Notes: a model not told the origin generated them from the letters alone. Positions 17,577-26,194 are shown, numbered from the stretch's first letter. The stretch is DNA of 64,000 nt from Kitasatospora sp. NBC_00240 (GCF_026342405.1 NZ_JAPEMU010000001.1:7626001-7690000), one strand, 5' to 3'. Numbers and translations: made by a program.

Positions 17577-18440
17577 GTCGGCGAGGTCTGGCTGCCCACG
17601 CCCACCCAGTTCGCCCGCTACCTGCGCCCGGACGAGCTGCACTCGGCCTTCAACTTCGAGTTCCTCTGCTGCGCCTGGGAGGCGGACGCGCTGCGCGGGG
17701 TCGTCGACACCACGCTGGCCGCGCACCGGCCGGTCGGCGCGCCGCCCACCTGGGTGCTCTCCAACCACGACACCATCCGCCATGTGACCCGCTACGGCCG
17801 GGCGGACACGTCCTTCGACATGGGCGACAAGCGCCTCGGCGACCCCAGCGACCCGGTGCTCGGCCGGCGCCGCGCCCGCGCGGCCGCGCTGCTGACGATG
17901 GCGCTGCCCGGTGGGGTGTACGTCTACCAGGGCGACGAGCTGGGACTGCCGGAGGTGCAGAACCTCCCCGACCATCTCCTGCGGGACCCGACCTTCGTCC
18001 GTTCCGGCGGCCTGGACCGGGGCCGGGACGGCTGCCGGGTGCCGCTGCCGTGGTCGACGGAGGCCGGCTCGCTCGGCTTCTCGCCCGCCGGCGCGGGCGC
18101 CGGGCCGTGGCTGCCGCAGCCCGCGGACTGGGCGGGTGTCGCGGTGGCGGCCCAGAGCGCGGATCCGGGGTCGGCGCTGGCGCTCTACCGCGCGGCGCTG
18201 GCGCTGCGGCGGGAGCGGCTGGTGCCGCTGGACGAGGGTTTCGACTGGGTGGCGGCGGGGCCCGGGGCGCTGTGCTTCACGCGCGGCGGGGGCTTCCGCT
18301 GCCTGGTCAACTTCTCCGACGAGCCGGTGGGGCTGCCGGCGGACTCCGTCGTCCTGCTCAGCAGCTCCCCGCTCGTCGGCGGTGTCCCCGGCCGGCTGTC
18401 GGTCCCGGTCGACACCTGTGTCTGGTTCACGACCGGCTGA
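17577..18440 (+). pseudogene. 5'-truncated GH13 alpha-glucosidase
   Basis: About 287 codons of a GH13 alpha-glucosidase/oligo-1,6-glucosidase-like enzyme remain. They begin at VGEVW (general acid region) and include VLSNHDTIRHVTRYG (conserved region IV), VYVYQGDELGLPEV and a C-terminal beta domain with an intact stop. The first half, with the (beta/alpha)8 barrel strands 1-4 and the Asp nucleophile, is absent, so it cannot be active. It abuts the similarly truncated phosphotransferase, and the two were originally divergent. One deletion took both 5' ends and the promoters between them. Confidence 0.78.
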
Positions 18441-18466
18441 CGCACCTGCGCCGCCGGCCGGCGGTG

Positions 18467-18670
18467 CTACGCGAAGGACGGCCGCCGGCCGAACGGGCGG
18501 CGCCGCTGGCGGGTGACGGGCCGGCCGACGGCCGGTGCGTCGTCGCGGTCGGCCATCCCGGCGAGCCGGTCGGCCTGGTGGCCGGTCAGCCGGGGCGGCG
18601 GGCCCGAGCCGCTGTCGGCGTCGGTGTGCAGCTGGGTCAGGGCTGTGACGAGTGCGAAGTAGTCGCTCAT
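18467..18670 (-). CDS. small hypothetical protein, 67 aa
   Basis: The ATG giving MSDYFALVTALTQLHTD has AAAGGAA 9 bases upstream. An in-frame ATG 24 bases earlier has none. The protein starts as an acidic helix and ends in a strongly basic tail (RQRRRPFGRRPSFA). No recognised domain. It is divergent from the PLP-enzyme gene and shares its unusual AT-rich control region. Confidence 0.55.
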   Translation of the reverse strand: MSDYFALVTALTQLHTDADSGSGPPPRLTGHQADRLAGMADRDDAPAVGRPVTRQRRRPFGRRPSFA

Positions 18671-18786
18671 TTCAGGGTTCCTTTCGGTCTTCATCCTCTG
18701 ACCTCAAGGGTGACGTGCCGTCATGACGGCAGTTTTGCAGGCGGGTCTCGATCTGGTGGCCGTTGGGTGGACACCCGGCCTCGGGC

Positions 18787-18875
18787 GTTACCGGAGGACC
18801 GCGTGAGTGTTACGGCGCGATAAGCGGAAGCTGGAATGCCGGTAACAGTTACTTATTGTAGTCAAATGTTACAGT
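18787..18875. promoter_or_regulatory. AT-rich divergent control region with five GTTAC half-sites
   Basis: GTTAC or its complement occurs at 18787, 18809, 18842 (inverted), 18848 and 18868. The pair 18842-18852 forms a GTAACAGTTAC palindrome. A TACAGT -10-like box (18870-18875) overlaps the last site and predicts a start near 18883. No good -35 is visible, which fits activator-dependent transcription of the PLP gene. The region is far richer in A/T than its surroundings. Confidence 0.5.
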
Positions 18876-18883
18876 AGGTTCGG

Positions 18884-18940
18884 ATGTGGAGCAGGATCCC
18901 TGCTGCGACGGATGTGCCTGCCAGAGGAGAGTGGCGATGA
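18884..18940 (+). CDS. possible 18-aa leaderless upstream ORF
   Basis: ATG at 18884 lies 9 bases after the TACAGT box and reads MWSRIPAATDVPARGEWR. Its TGA overlaps the ATG of the PLP enzyme (ATGA), so it could couple translation. It has no cysteine. The overlapping frame, continuous with the enzyme from GTG 18886, carries four cysteines within seven residues (CCDGCAC) before the enzyme's own start. Whether either is translated is unknown. Confidence 0.3.
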   Translation: MWSRIPAATDVPARGEWR

Positions 18941-20061
18941 CCGCCGGGAATGCCGCGACGACCGCCGAGACCATCGACGTGGACCGTTCGGACGCCGCCT
19001 ACCGCGACTGGCTCAAGGAGGCCGTCCGCAAGGTCCAGGCCGACGCCAACCGCTCCGCCGACACCCACCTGCTGCGCTTCCCGCTCCCGGCGGACTGGGG
19101 CATCGACCTCTACCTCAAGGACGAGTCCACCCACCCGACCGGCAGCCTCAAGCACCGGCTGGCCCGCTCGCTCTTCCTCTACGGGCTCTGCAACGGCTGG
19201 ATCCGACCCGGAAAGCCGGTGATCGAGGCCTCCAGCGGCTCCACCGCCGTCTCCGAGGCGTATTTCGCCGGGCTGATCGGGGTGCCGTTCATCGCCGTCA
19301 TGGCCAAGAGCACCAGCCGCTCCAAGATCGACCTGATCGAGTTCCACGGCGGCAGCTGTCACCTGGTCGACAGCGCCTGCGAGGTCTACGAGGCCGCCGC
19401 CCGGCTGGCCGAGGAGAGCGGCGGCCACTACATGGACCAGTTCACCTACGCCGAGCGGGCCACCGACTGGCGCGGCAACAACAACATCGCCGAGTCGATC
19501 TTCGCCCAGCTGCGCCTGGAGCCGCACCCCGAACCCGCCTGGATCGTCGCCACCGCCGGCACCGGCGGCACCTCGGCGACCATCGCCCGCTACGTCCGCT
19601 ACACCCAGCACGACACCCGGATCTGCGTCGCCGACCCGGAGAACTCCTGCTTCTTCGAGGGCTGGGTCGAGCACGACCCGGAGGCCTCCTGCGAGAGCGG
19701 CTCCCGGATCGAGGGCATCGGCCGGCCCCGGATGGAGCCCAGCTTCGTGCCCGGCGCCATCGACCGGATGATGAAGGTCCCCGACGCCGCCTCGATCGCC
19801 ACCGTCCGGGTGCTGGAGCAGGTGCTCGGCAAGAAGGCCGGCGCCTCCAGCGGCACCGGGCTGTGGAGCGCGCTGCGGATCGTCGCCGAGATGCGGGCGG
19901 CCGGCCGACACGGCAGCGTCGTCACCCTGATCTGCGACCCGGGCGACCGCTACCTGGACAAGTACTACTCGGACGAGTGGCTGGCCGACCAGGGCATCGA
20001 CATCGAGCCGCACCGCGAGCGGCTGACCGCCTTCCTGGCCGGCGGTGCCTGGTCGAACTGA
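18937..20061 (+). CDS. PLP-dependent cysteine synthase family protein
   Basis: A 374-residue fold-type II PLP enzyme related to O-acetylserine sulfhydrylase and cystathionine beta-synthase. Its actinobacterial subgroup has no fixed substrate. The Schiff-base lysine is K72 in HPTGSLKHRLA. The phosphate-binding loop is ATAGTGGTSATIARY at about 207-221, and ASSGSTAVSEAYFA around 97-110 contacts the substrate. The C-terminal CDPGDRYLDKYYSDEWL is typical of the subgroup. The ATG has a strong AGAGGAGAG 6 bases upstream, which is why earlier in-frame GTGs were not used. It lies alone, behind the GTTAC-rich region. Confidence 0.9.
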   Translation: MTAGNAATTAETIDVDRSDAAYRDWLKEAVRKVQADANRSADTHLLRFPLPADWGIDLYLKDESTHPTGSLKHRLARSLFLYGLCNGWIRPGKPVIEASSGSTAVSEAYFAGLIGVPFIAVMAKSTSRSKIDLIEFHGGSCHLVDSACEVYEAAARLAEESGGHYMDQFTYAERATDWRGNNNIAESIFAQLRLEPHPEPAWIVATAGTGGTSATIARYVRYTQHDTRICVADPENSCFFEGWVEHDPEASCESGSRIEGIGRPRMEPSFVPGAIDRMMKVPDAASIATVRVLEQVLGKKAGASSGTGLWSALRIVAEMRAAGRHGSVVTLICDPGDRYLDKYYSDEWLADQGIDIEPHRERLTAFLAGGAWSN

Positions 20062-20294
20062 CGCCGCGCCGGACCGGGCCCGCCCGCTGCTGCTGGGAGA
20101 GCTGACGTCGCGTCGGCCCGCGTCCGTGTCCACACGTGCGCGTGCACGCGTCCGGGGGGCGGCCGCCGGACGGCCGCCGGACACGCCCACGGGCCGCGCA
20201 CTGGTCGCAATGTTCGATTCCGCTGACCGAAGCTGGGATCCCCCGGGCACGAACCACCGGGCCGGGATCCAGCGACCGAGTCCGAGGAGTCGGA

Positions 20295-23200
20295 GTGACG
20301 GCATGGCAGCGACGACGAAGCGCCGGAGTCCTGTTGGCCGCCGCTCTCGCACTCAGCACGCCGGGGGCCGGTCCGCTCGCGACACCCGCCGTCCCGGCCG
20401 CGCTGGCGACCGGCGGCACGGTGATCGTGAGCGAGACCTTCCAGGGCGCCACCGTCCCGGACCCGGCCTGGGAGCCGCTCGGCCGGACCTGTCTGACCGG
20501 AGCGCCCGTCGGCAGCACACCCGCGTCGGACGCCGCGCAGATCCCGGCCTGCCCGGCCGTCGGTCGGGGCCCGCCCCCCGCGGCCGGCACGACCCCCGGC
20601 TACCTGCAGCTCAACGACGCGAGCGGGTTCGTCGGCGGCTCGCTGCTGTACCGGCGCCCGGTACCGGCCTCGGCCGGACTCTCGGTGACCTTCGAGCAGT
20701 ACCAGTACGCCGGGACGGCAGCGCCCGGTGACGGCATCGGCTTCTACCTGGTCGACGGGTCGACACCGCTGGACAGTCAGGGCGCGGACGGCGGCAGCCT
20801 CGGCTACGCCCAGCGCAACCTCTCGCCCGGCGTGGTGGGCGGCTACCTGGGCGTCGGGCTCGACGCGTACGGGAACTTCTTCAACGACGGGGAGTCGCGC
20901 GGCTCGGGCTGCCCGGTCGGACAGCAGTCGCCGGTCCAGGTGGACGGGCCGGTGGCGCCCAACGTGATCACCCTGCGCGGCCCGGGCGCCGGTACCTCCG
21001 GCTACTGCTACCTCGCCTCCACCACCACCCCGACCTCGGACCCCACCCGGTACGCCTCGACGCTGCCGGGCACGCTCAGTGCCGCCTTCGGAGTGACCGA
21101 CCCGGCGGTCGCCAAGCGCCTGGTCAACGTGCAGATCACCCCGGCCCCGGCGCCCCGGGTGATCGTCCAGCTGGACTTCCAGGACGGCGCGGGCTGGCAG
21201 GAGGTGCTCAACCAGCCGGCCCCGTCCGGCCTGCCGCCGACCTACAAGTTCGGCTTCAGTGCCTCCACCGGCGGCAGCACCGACGTGCACCTGATCCGCG
21301 GCGTGAACGCCGCCACCATCGTGCCGCTGAGCCGACTCGACCTGGTCAAGCAGGTCGACCGGACCGGCGCCCCGCTGCCCGCCGAGATCACGGCCGGCAC
21401 GGTCATCCCGCACCAGTACGTGCTGACCAACGGCGGGTTGGACACCCTGACCGGCCTCCAGGTGACGGACAACCGGCTCGCGCCGGTCAGCTGCCCGGCC
21501 ACCAGCCTCCCGCCCGCGCCGGCCACCGGCAGCACCGTGGTCTGCACCGGCAGCTACACGGTGACCGACGCCGACGTGGCCGCCGGCAAGGTGGTGAACA
21601 CCGCCAACGCCACCGCGACCGCGCAGAACGGATCGGCCGTCGCCGCGCCGCCCTCGACGGTGACCGTCCCGCTGGTGTCCTCCATGAGCCTGACGAAGAC
21701 GGTGCTCACGCCGGCGCCGCAGACGGCCGGCCAGAGCATCGACTACTCGTTCACGGTCACCGACACCGGTGGCTCGACCCTCTCCACCGTGACCGTGCAG
21801 GACCCGCTGATCAGCCCGGCGAACGGGTCGAACCCGATCTCCTGCCCGGTCTCCGTGCTCCAGCCCGGTGAGTCGACCGTCTGCACGGCGAGCTATGTGC
21901 TCAAGGAGTCCGACCTGGCGGCCACCGGCACCTTCACCAACACGGCGACCGCCCAGGGGCAGACCCCGCTGGGGCAGAACGTGGTCTCGGCCCCCGCCAG
22001 CGCCACGGTCGGCCAGGTGGCCGACATCGGGGTCACCGTGACCGCCGACCCCACCGCCCCGCTGGTCGGGGGGACGGTCACCTTCACCGTCACGGCCACC
22101 AACCACGGCCCGGACGACGCCTCCTCGGTGGTGATCTCCAACCCCGTCCCGGCCGGTTCCACCTACGTCTCGGCGACCGCCGGCCCGGGCACCAGCTTCG
22201 ATGCGGCGACCTCGAAGTGGACGATTCCCGCCCTGCCGCTGAACGGCTCCGCCCAGCTCACCTTCGTCGTGACGGTGGACGGCACCGACCCGGTGACGGA
22301 CACCGCGACGGTCGTCTCGGCCGCCCGGACCGACCCGGTGCTCCAGAACAACACGGCCTCCGCCACGGTCACGCCGGTGCAGCCGACCGACATCGCCGTC
22401 ACCAAGTCGGTCGACATCGCGAGCCCGCAGATCGGGCAGGAGATCACCTTCACCGTGGGGGCCGAGAACAAGGGACCGGCCGCCGCCACCGGGGTCACCG
22501 TGACCGACGTCCTCCCTGCGGGGCTGACCCTGGTCCGGGCCACGCCCTCGACCGGGACGTACGACCGGATCACCGGGGTCTGGACGGTGGGCGGTCTCGC
22601 GGTGGGGGACAAGGCGACCCTGATGCTGACCGTGGTGCCCACCAGCACCGGGCGGCTGTCCAACAGCGCCTCGCTGACGACCGTCCAGCCGGTGGACTCG
22701 GTGCCCGGCAACAACGAGGCCTCGGCCGAGGTGCTGGTGCGGAACGTCAGCCCGAGCCCGTCGCCGAGTCCGAGCCCGTCGCCGAGTCCGAGCCCGTCGC
22801 CGTCGCCGAGCCCGTCGCCGTCGCCGTCGCCGAGCCCGAGTCCCAGCCCAAGTCCGTCCCCGAGTCCCACGCACAGCCACAGCCCGAAGCCTTCCCCCAG
22901 TCCCACCCACAGCCACAGTCCGTGGCCGAGCCCGAGCCCGTCCACGAGTCCCACCCACAGTCACAGCCCCAAACCGAGCCCGAGCCACAGCCCGAAGCCC
23001 AGCCCGTCCGACGACTGCTCCAGCCCCGCTGCCGGCGGCTGGCCCGGTCACCACGCCGCGCCGAGTCTGCGTCCGGGCGTCAGGGCCCTGCCGCCTGCCC
23101 TGCCGGTGGACGTCCCGGAGGCTGTGCCGATGGCTGCGCCGAGTATGAACGGGCTCGACGCCCCTGAGGCCGGGCAGCCCCCGGTGAGCTCTTCGGAGGG

Positions 23201-23333
23201 TCCCGCCGGGGTGCCGGCCGCGGCCGGCCTGGCGCACACCGGATTCTCGGTCCTGCCGTTGGTGGTGGCCGCGGGGCTGCTGATCCTGGGCGGCGCACTG
23301 TTCTCCGCCGCCGGGCGTCGCCGCAGGCACTGA
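20295..23333 (+). CDS. wall-anchored lectin-like/DUF11 surface protein
   Basis: A 1012-residue exported protein. It has a signal peptide (about 1-35) and an L-type lectin-like beta-sandwich (about 45-345) with DGIGFYLVDGS and GYLGVGLDAYGNFFND. Several DUF11/conserved repeat beta domains follow (about 350-810; NTANATAT, NNTASATV and NNEASAEV ends mark unit borders), then a Ser-Pro and His-Ser-rich linker (about 818-910). The C-terminus has LAHTG, a hydrophobic helix and RRRRH, which match a class E sortase signal for covalent wall attachment. GTG start with GAGGAG 5 bases upstream. No sortase gene is in the window. Probably an adhesin or stalk protein. Confidence 0.88.
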   Translation: MTAWQRRRSAGVLLAAALALSTPGAGPLATPAVPAALATGGTVIVSETFQGATVPDPAWEPLGRTCLTGAPVGSTPASDAAQIPACPAVGRGPPPAAGTTPGYLQLNDASGFVGGSLLYRRPVPASAGLSVTFEQYQYAGTAAPGDGIGFYLVDGSTPLDSQGADGGSLGYAQRNLSPGVVGGYLGVGLDAYGNFFNDGESRGSGCPVGQQSPVQVDGPVAPNVITLRGPGAGTSGYCYLASTTTPTSDPTRYASTLPGTLSAAFGVTDPAVAKRLVNVQITPAPAPRVIVQLDFQDGAGWQEVLNQPAPSGLPPTYKFGFSASTGGSTDVHLIRGVNAATIVPLSRLDLVKQVDRTGAPLPAEITAGTVIPHQYVLTNGGLDTLTGLQVTDNRLAPVSCPATSLPPAPATGSTVVCTGSYTVTDADVAAGKVVNTANATATAQNGSAVAAPPSTVTVPLVSSMSLTKTVLTPAPQTAGQSIDYSFTVTDTGGSTLSTVTVQDPLISPANGSNPISCPVSVLQPGESTVCTASYVLKESDLAATGTFTNTATAQGQTPLGQNVVSAPASATVGQVADIGVTVTADPTAPLVGGTVTFTVTATNHGPDDASSVVISNPVPAGSTYVSATAGPGTSFDAATSKWTIPALPLNGSAQLTFVVTVDGTDPVTDTATVVSAARTDPVLQNNTASATVTPVQPTDIAVTKSVDIASPQIGQEITFTVGAENKGPAAATGVTVTDVLPAGLTLVRATPSTGTYDRITGVWTVGGLAVGDKATLMLTVVPTSTGRLSNSASLTTVQPVDSVPGNNEASAEVLVRNVSPSPSPSPSPSPSPSPSPSPSPSPSPSPSPSPSPSPSPSPTHSHSPKPSPSPTHSHSPWPSPSPSTSPTHSHSPKPSPSHSPKPSPSDDCSSPAAGGWPGHHAAPSLRPGVRALPPALPVDVPEAVPMAAPSMNGLDAPEAGQPPVSSSEGPAGVPAAAGLAHTGFSVLPLVVAAGLLILGGALFSAAGRRRRH
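22750..23010 (+). repeat. Ser-Pro/His-Ser coding repeat in the wall-spanning linker
   Basis: Tandem CCGAGCCCGTCG-like units encode about 18 Ser-Pro pairs. Units giving THSHSPKPSPSP follow, repeated three times with variation (THSHSPWPSPSP and others). This is an extended proline-rich stalk between the folded domains and the wall anchor. Confidence 0.85.
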
Positions 23334-23360
23334 TCCGGGGTATCGGCTCCGAGGCTGAAG

Positions 23361-23429
23361 CCGGTCACCGCGAACGACGGCCGGGCCACCCCTTCGAGGG
23401 GGTGGCCCGCCGTCGTTCGCGGTGACCGG
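23361..23429. terminator. very long hairpin between convergent genes
   Basis: Arms of 31-32 bases pair completely except for one bulged C, with a TTCGAG loop. The hairpin sits between the convergent surface-protein gene and the DUF4267 gene, so it should stop transcription both ways. Confidence 0.88.
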
Positions 23430-23501
23430 CAGGAGTCGGGCTGGCAGGAGTCGGGCCCGAACGGATTCGGGCCGGTGCGAGGGTCCGTCCGGTATCGGAG
23501 G

Positions 23502-23948
23502 TCAGACCGCCGCGGCGGGGGAGGGCCGGTCCACCGCGGCGCCGGCGGGGTCGCGCCGCTGGTGCGGCTCGCCGAGCAGCAGGACGCCGGCGGCGGCGAC
23601 CGCGGCGGCCGTCAGGCCGTGCACCCCGAAGGCGGTGGCCGCCGAGCCGTGGTGGTTCACGACGATGAGCATGTCGCCGAGCGGGGTGAGCGCCTCGACC
23701 AGCATCAGCCAGCCCAGGGCCCGACGCTGCCCGGTGGCGAGCAGGGTGAGCACGGCCAGGCCGGAGACCAGGTCGCGGATGCCCTTGACGTTCAGGAACC
23801 CGGTGGCGTCGCCGCCGCGCGGCCAGTCGGGGAGTCCGAAGCTCGGTGCCGTGGCGGCCGCGTCCAGCAGGTAGCTCAGGCCGACGTAGCTGATGCCGAG
23901 GCCGGTCAGGACGGTGATGCCGGTGGCGATGGCGCGCTTGACGGACAT
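23502..23948 (-). CDS. DUF4267-type small membrane protein
   Basis: A 148-residue integral membrane protein with four hydrophobic helices: VLTGLGISYVGLSYLL, the DLVSGLAVLTLLATG region, LGWLMLVEALTPLGDMLIV and GLTAAAVAAAGVLLLG. It ends in a short charged tail. Layout and the GIRDLVSGL motif fit the DUF4267 family. AGGGGAG precedes the ATG. It is divergent from a TetR regulator, with two copies of a palindrome in between, so it is probably the regulator's target. Function unknown. Confidence 0.8.
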   Translation of the reverse strand: MSVKRAIATGITVLTGLGISYVGLSYLLDAAATAPSFGLPDWPRGGDATGFLNVKGIRDLVSGLAVLTLLATGQRRALGWLMLVEALTPLGDMLIVVNHHGSAATAFGVHGLTAAAVAAAGVLLLGEPHQRRDPAGAAVDRPSPAAAV

Positions 23949-24005
23949 GGTGCTCTCCCCTTGCTCAGGCCGTTCGGCCGGTTGCTCCCGGTCCGGGCCG
24001 GACTG

Positions 24006-24074
24006 TTCCTAGCGGCGCTAGGAACAAGAATGACGCTAGAGCATTCAGCGCTCTGATGTCTAGCGGTGCTAGGA
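24006..24074. promoter_or_regulatory. two near-identical operators for the adjacent TetR protein
   Basis: TTCCTAGCGGCGCTAGGAA (24006-24024) is a perfect 19-bp palindrome in front of the DUF4267 gene. A second copy, TCTAGCGGTGCTAGGA (24059-24074), overlaps a TAGGAT -10 box (24070-24075) just before the TetR start. The shared core is CTAGCGGYGCTAGGA. The arrangement implies autorepression plus repression of the divergent gene. Confidence 0.75.
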
Positions 24075-24082
24075 TTCGGATC

Positions 24083-24673
24083 GTGTCCATCCAACAGCGC
24101 CGAGAGCGCGACCGAGCCCAACGCCACCAGCTGATCATCGACACGGCACGGGAGCTGGCCGAGGCCGAAGGCTGGGAAGCGGTGACCACCCGGCGGCTGG
24201 CCGAGCGGATCGAGTACAGCCAGCCCGTCCTGTACAGCCACTTCGCCGGCAAGGACGCCATCGTGGCGGCCGTCGCCGAGCAGGGGTTCGCCGAACTGGC
24301 GGCCCGTCTGGCCGCCGCGCGGGCCACCGCCGGCGACCCGTCCGCGGCCTTCGCCGCGGTGGCCGGCGCCTACTGCGGGTTCGCCTACGCCAACCCGGCC
24401 CGGTACGACGCGATGTTCACGATGGCCAGCGACCTGCCCTTCGGCACGCCCGAATCGCCGGCCGCGCTGAAGGCCGCCTTCGGCGAGCTGGCCCAGGTGT
24501 TCGGGCAGGTGGCGGCCGGCCCGGAGGCCGAGGCGTTCACCGAGGTCGCCTGGGCGTCCCTGCACGGGCTGGTGACGCTCACCCGCGGCGGCAGGCTGCG
24601 CCCCGACCTGCAGGAGCAGCGGCTCGACCTGCTGGTCCGACGCCTGCTCAAGGAGGCGCCGGCGGCCGGATGA
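24083..24673 (+). CDS. TetR/AcrR family regulator
   Basis: A 196-residue regulator. The N-terminal helix-turn-helix is IIDTARELAEAEGWEAVTTRRLAERIEYSQPVLYSHFAGKDAIV (about 14-57), and the C-terminal part is a helical ligand-binding domain of the TetR_C type. I prefer the GTG at 24083, which lies 8 bases after a TAGGAT box and could be leaderless. An in-frame ATG at 24056 has no ribosome site and would lie upstream of that box. It is divergent from the DUF4267 membrane protein. Confidence 0.88.
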   Translation: MSIQQRRERDRAQRHQLIIDTARELAEAEGWEAVTTRRLAERIEYSQPVLYSHFAGKDAIVAAVAEQGFAELAARLAAARATAGDPSAAFAAVAGAYCGFAYANPARYDAMFTMASDLPFGTPESPAALKAAFGELAQVFGQVAAGPEAEAFTEVAWASLHGLVTLTRGGRLRPDLQEQRLDLLVRRLLKEAPAAG

Positions 24674-24709
24674 CCGGGCGCCGGCGCGGGAGGAACGGAG
24701 GATCCCGGC

Positions 24710-25516
24710 TCAGCCCGCCGGGGCCACCAGGACCTCGCGGACGTGTTCGCGCGCCGTCCGGGCGGCGTCCGCCGCAAGCGCGGCGTCGGTCACCCAGGTG
24801 TCGGCCTCGGCGAGTTCGGCGAAGGTCGACAGACCGACCAGGCCCCACTTGGTGTGGTCGGCGACCACCACGACCCGGCCCGCGGAGTCCACGAACTGCC
24901 GGTTGGTCTCCGCCTCGGCGATGTTCGGGGTGGACAGGCCCGCATCGGCGGAGAGTCCGTGCGTGCCGATGAACAGCAGGTCGAAGCGCATCGTGCGGAT
25001 CGTGCGGTCCGCCACCGGTCCGACCAGTGAGTCGGAGGGCGTCCGTACCCCGCCGGTGAGGACGACCGTGGCGCCGGCGCCCTCGCCGCTGCGCCGGGCC
25101 CGTTCGAAGACCTCCGAGACCGGGACGGAGTTGGTCACCACGGTCAGCCGCTCGACGCCGGTCAGGTGCGCGGCCAGCGCATGGGTGGTCGTCCCGCCGG
25201 AGATCGCGACGGCCGAGCCCGGAGCCACCAGGGCGGCCGCCGCCCGGGCGATCTCCTCCTTGGCCGACAGCTCCAGCGCGGACTTCGCCTCGAAGCCGGG
25301 TTCGTGGGTACGGGCCGCCTCGGCCGGCACGGCGCCGCCGTGCACCTTCTCCAGCACGCCGGCCCGGGCCAGGGCGTCCAGGTCCCGCCGGATCGTCATG
25401 TCCGAGACCTTGAGCCGTCGGGTGAGTTCGTTGACCCGGACCCCGCCGCGCCTCCGCACCTCGTCCAGGATCAGCGCCCGCCGCTGCTCGGCCAGCAGAT
25501 TGCTGTTGTCCGCCAT
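24710..25516 (-). CDS. DeoR/GlpR family sugar-metabolism regulator
   Basis: A 268-residue DeoR-type repressor. The N-terminal winged helix contains the family signature RVNELTRRLKVSDMTIRRDLDALARAGVLEKVHGGAV. The C-terminal DeoRC domain binds a sugar phosphate, with the ISGGTTTHALA and LLFIGTHGLSADAGLSTPN motifs. No sugar-utilisation gene is adjacent, so its regulon is elsewhere or it acts globally. It is convergent with the TetR gene, with 36 bases between stops. Confidence 0.92.
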   Translation of the reverse strand: MADNSNLLAEQRRALILDEVRRRGGVRVNELTRRLKVSDMTIRRDLDALARAGVLEKVHGGAVPAEAARTHEPGFEAKSALELSAKEEIARAAAALVAPGSAVAISGGTTTHALAAHLTGVERLTVVTNSVPVSEVFERARRSGEGAGATVVLTGGVRTPSDSLVGPVADRTIRTMRFDLLFIGTHGLSADAGLSTPNIAEAETNRQFVDSAGRVVVVADHTKWGLVGLSTFAELAEADTWVTDAALAADAARTAREHVREVLVAPAG

Positions 25517-25666
25517 CCGCGCCCGTCCGCCTCTCCGTGGTGGGTCAGGTGTTCGGGTCATCCTCGCACGGGCGATCACCGGGCTGCGGACCGGATCGCC
25601 AACGCGGGGCCGGCGCCGGCGGGCGGCTCCGGTGAAGGCCCGTGCCAGGCCCGGCCGGTGCGGAGC

Positions 25667-26194
25667 CTACGGGCGGATGCGGTACAGCACGGCGGCGCGC
25701 AGCGGGCCCGACGGCACCTCCGGGTCGGCGAAGTCGTCGGCCGGGTCGTAGGTCATGCCGATCCGTCGCATCACCGCCCGGGAGCGGTGGTTGGCGGTGG
25801 TGGTCACCGCCAGGATCTCGGTCAGGGCGAGCGTCCGGAAGCCGAACTCCAGGACGGCCAAGGCCGCCTCGGTGGCGTAGCCGTGCCCCCAGGCCGGTCG
25901 GGCCAGCCGCCAGCCGATCTCCACCCCGGTGAACGGCATGCCCTCGTCCACCGGGTCGAGGCCGGCGAAGCCGACGAACTCGCCGGTGGCCGCCACCTCG
26001 ACGGCCCACCAGCCCCAGCCGCGTTCGGCGAGGTCGGCCCGGAACGCGGCCATCGAGGCGGCGCTCTGCTCGAGGGTGAGCACCTCGGGGAAGTGCTCGC
26101 GGACCTCGGGATCGGCGTTCATCGCCGCCCAGGGGTCGAGGTCGGTGTCCTGCCACTGGCGCAGCAGGAGGCGTTCGGTGCGAAGTTCTGACAT
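25667..26194 (-). CDS. RimJ/RimL-type GNAT acetyltransferase
   Basis: A 175-residue GNAT of the ribosomal-protein-alanine acetyltransferase type. It begins with the characteristic ELRTERLLLRQWQDTDLDPWAAMNADPEV and has motif A as EIGWRLARPAWGHGYATEA, then VTTTANHRSRAVMRRIGM. The substrate could be a small metabolite or an N-terminus. No clear ribosome site precedes the ATG; an ACGTACGT palindrome lies about 10 bases upstream. Confidence 0.88.
   Translation of the reverse strand: MSELRTERLLLRQWQDTDLDPWAAMNADPEVREHFPEVLTLEQSAASMAAFRADLAERGWGWWAVEVAATGEFVGFAGLDPVDEGMPFTGVEIGWRLARPAWGHGYATEAALAVLEFGFRTLALTEILAVTTTANHRSRAVMRRIGMTYDPADDFADPEVPSGPLRAAVLYRIRP

Noticed and set aside
16973..18440. Mobile-element insertion as the cause of the truncated gene pair
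   Set aside because: No transposase, terminal inverted repeats or target-site duplication at the junction. A simple deletion explains both truncations.
18886..18936. Cysteine-rich N-terminal extension of the PLP enzyme from GTG 18886
   Set aside because: No ribosome site, while AGAGGAGAG is ideally placed for ATG 18937, where the conserved protein begins. Kept only as a regulatory possibility.
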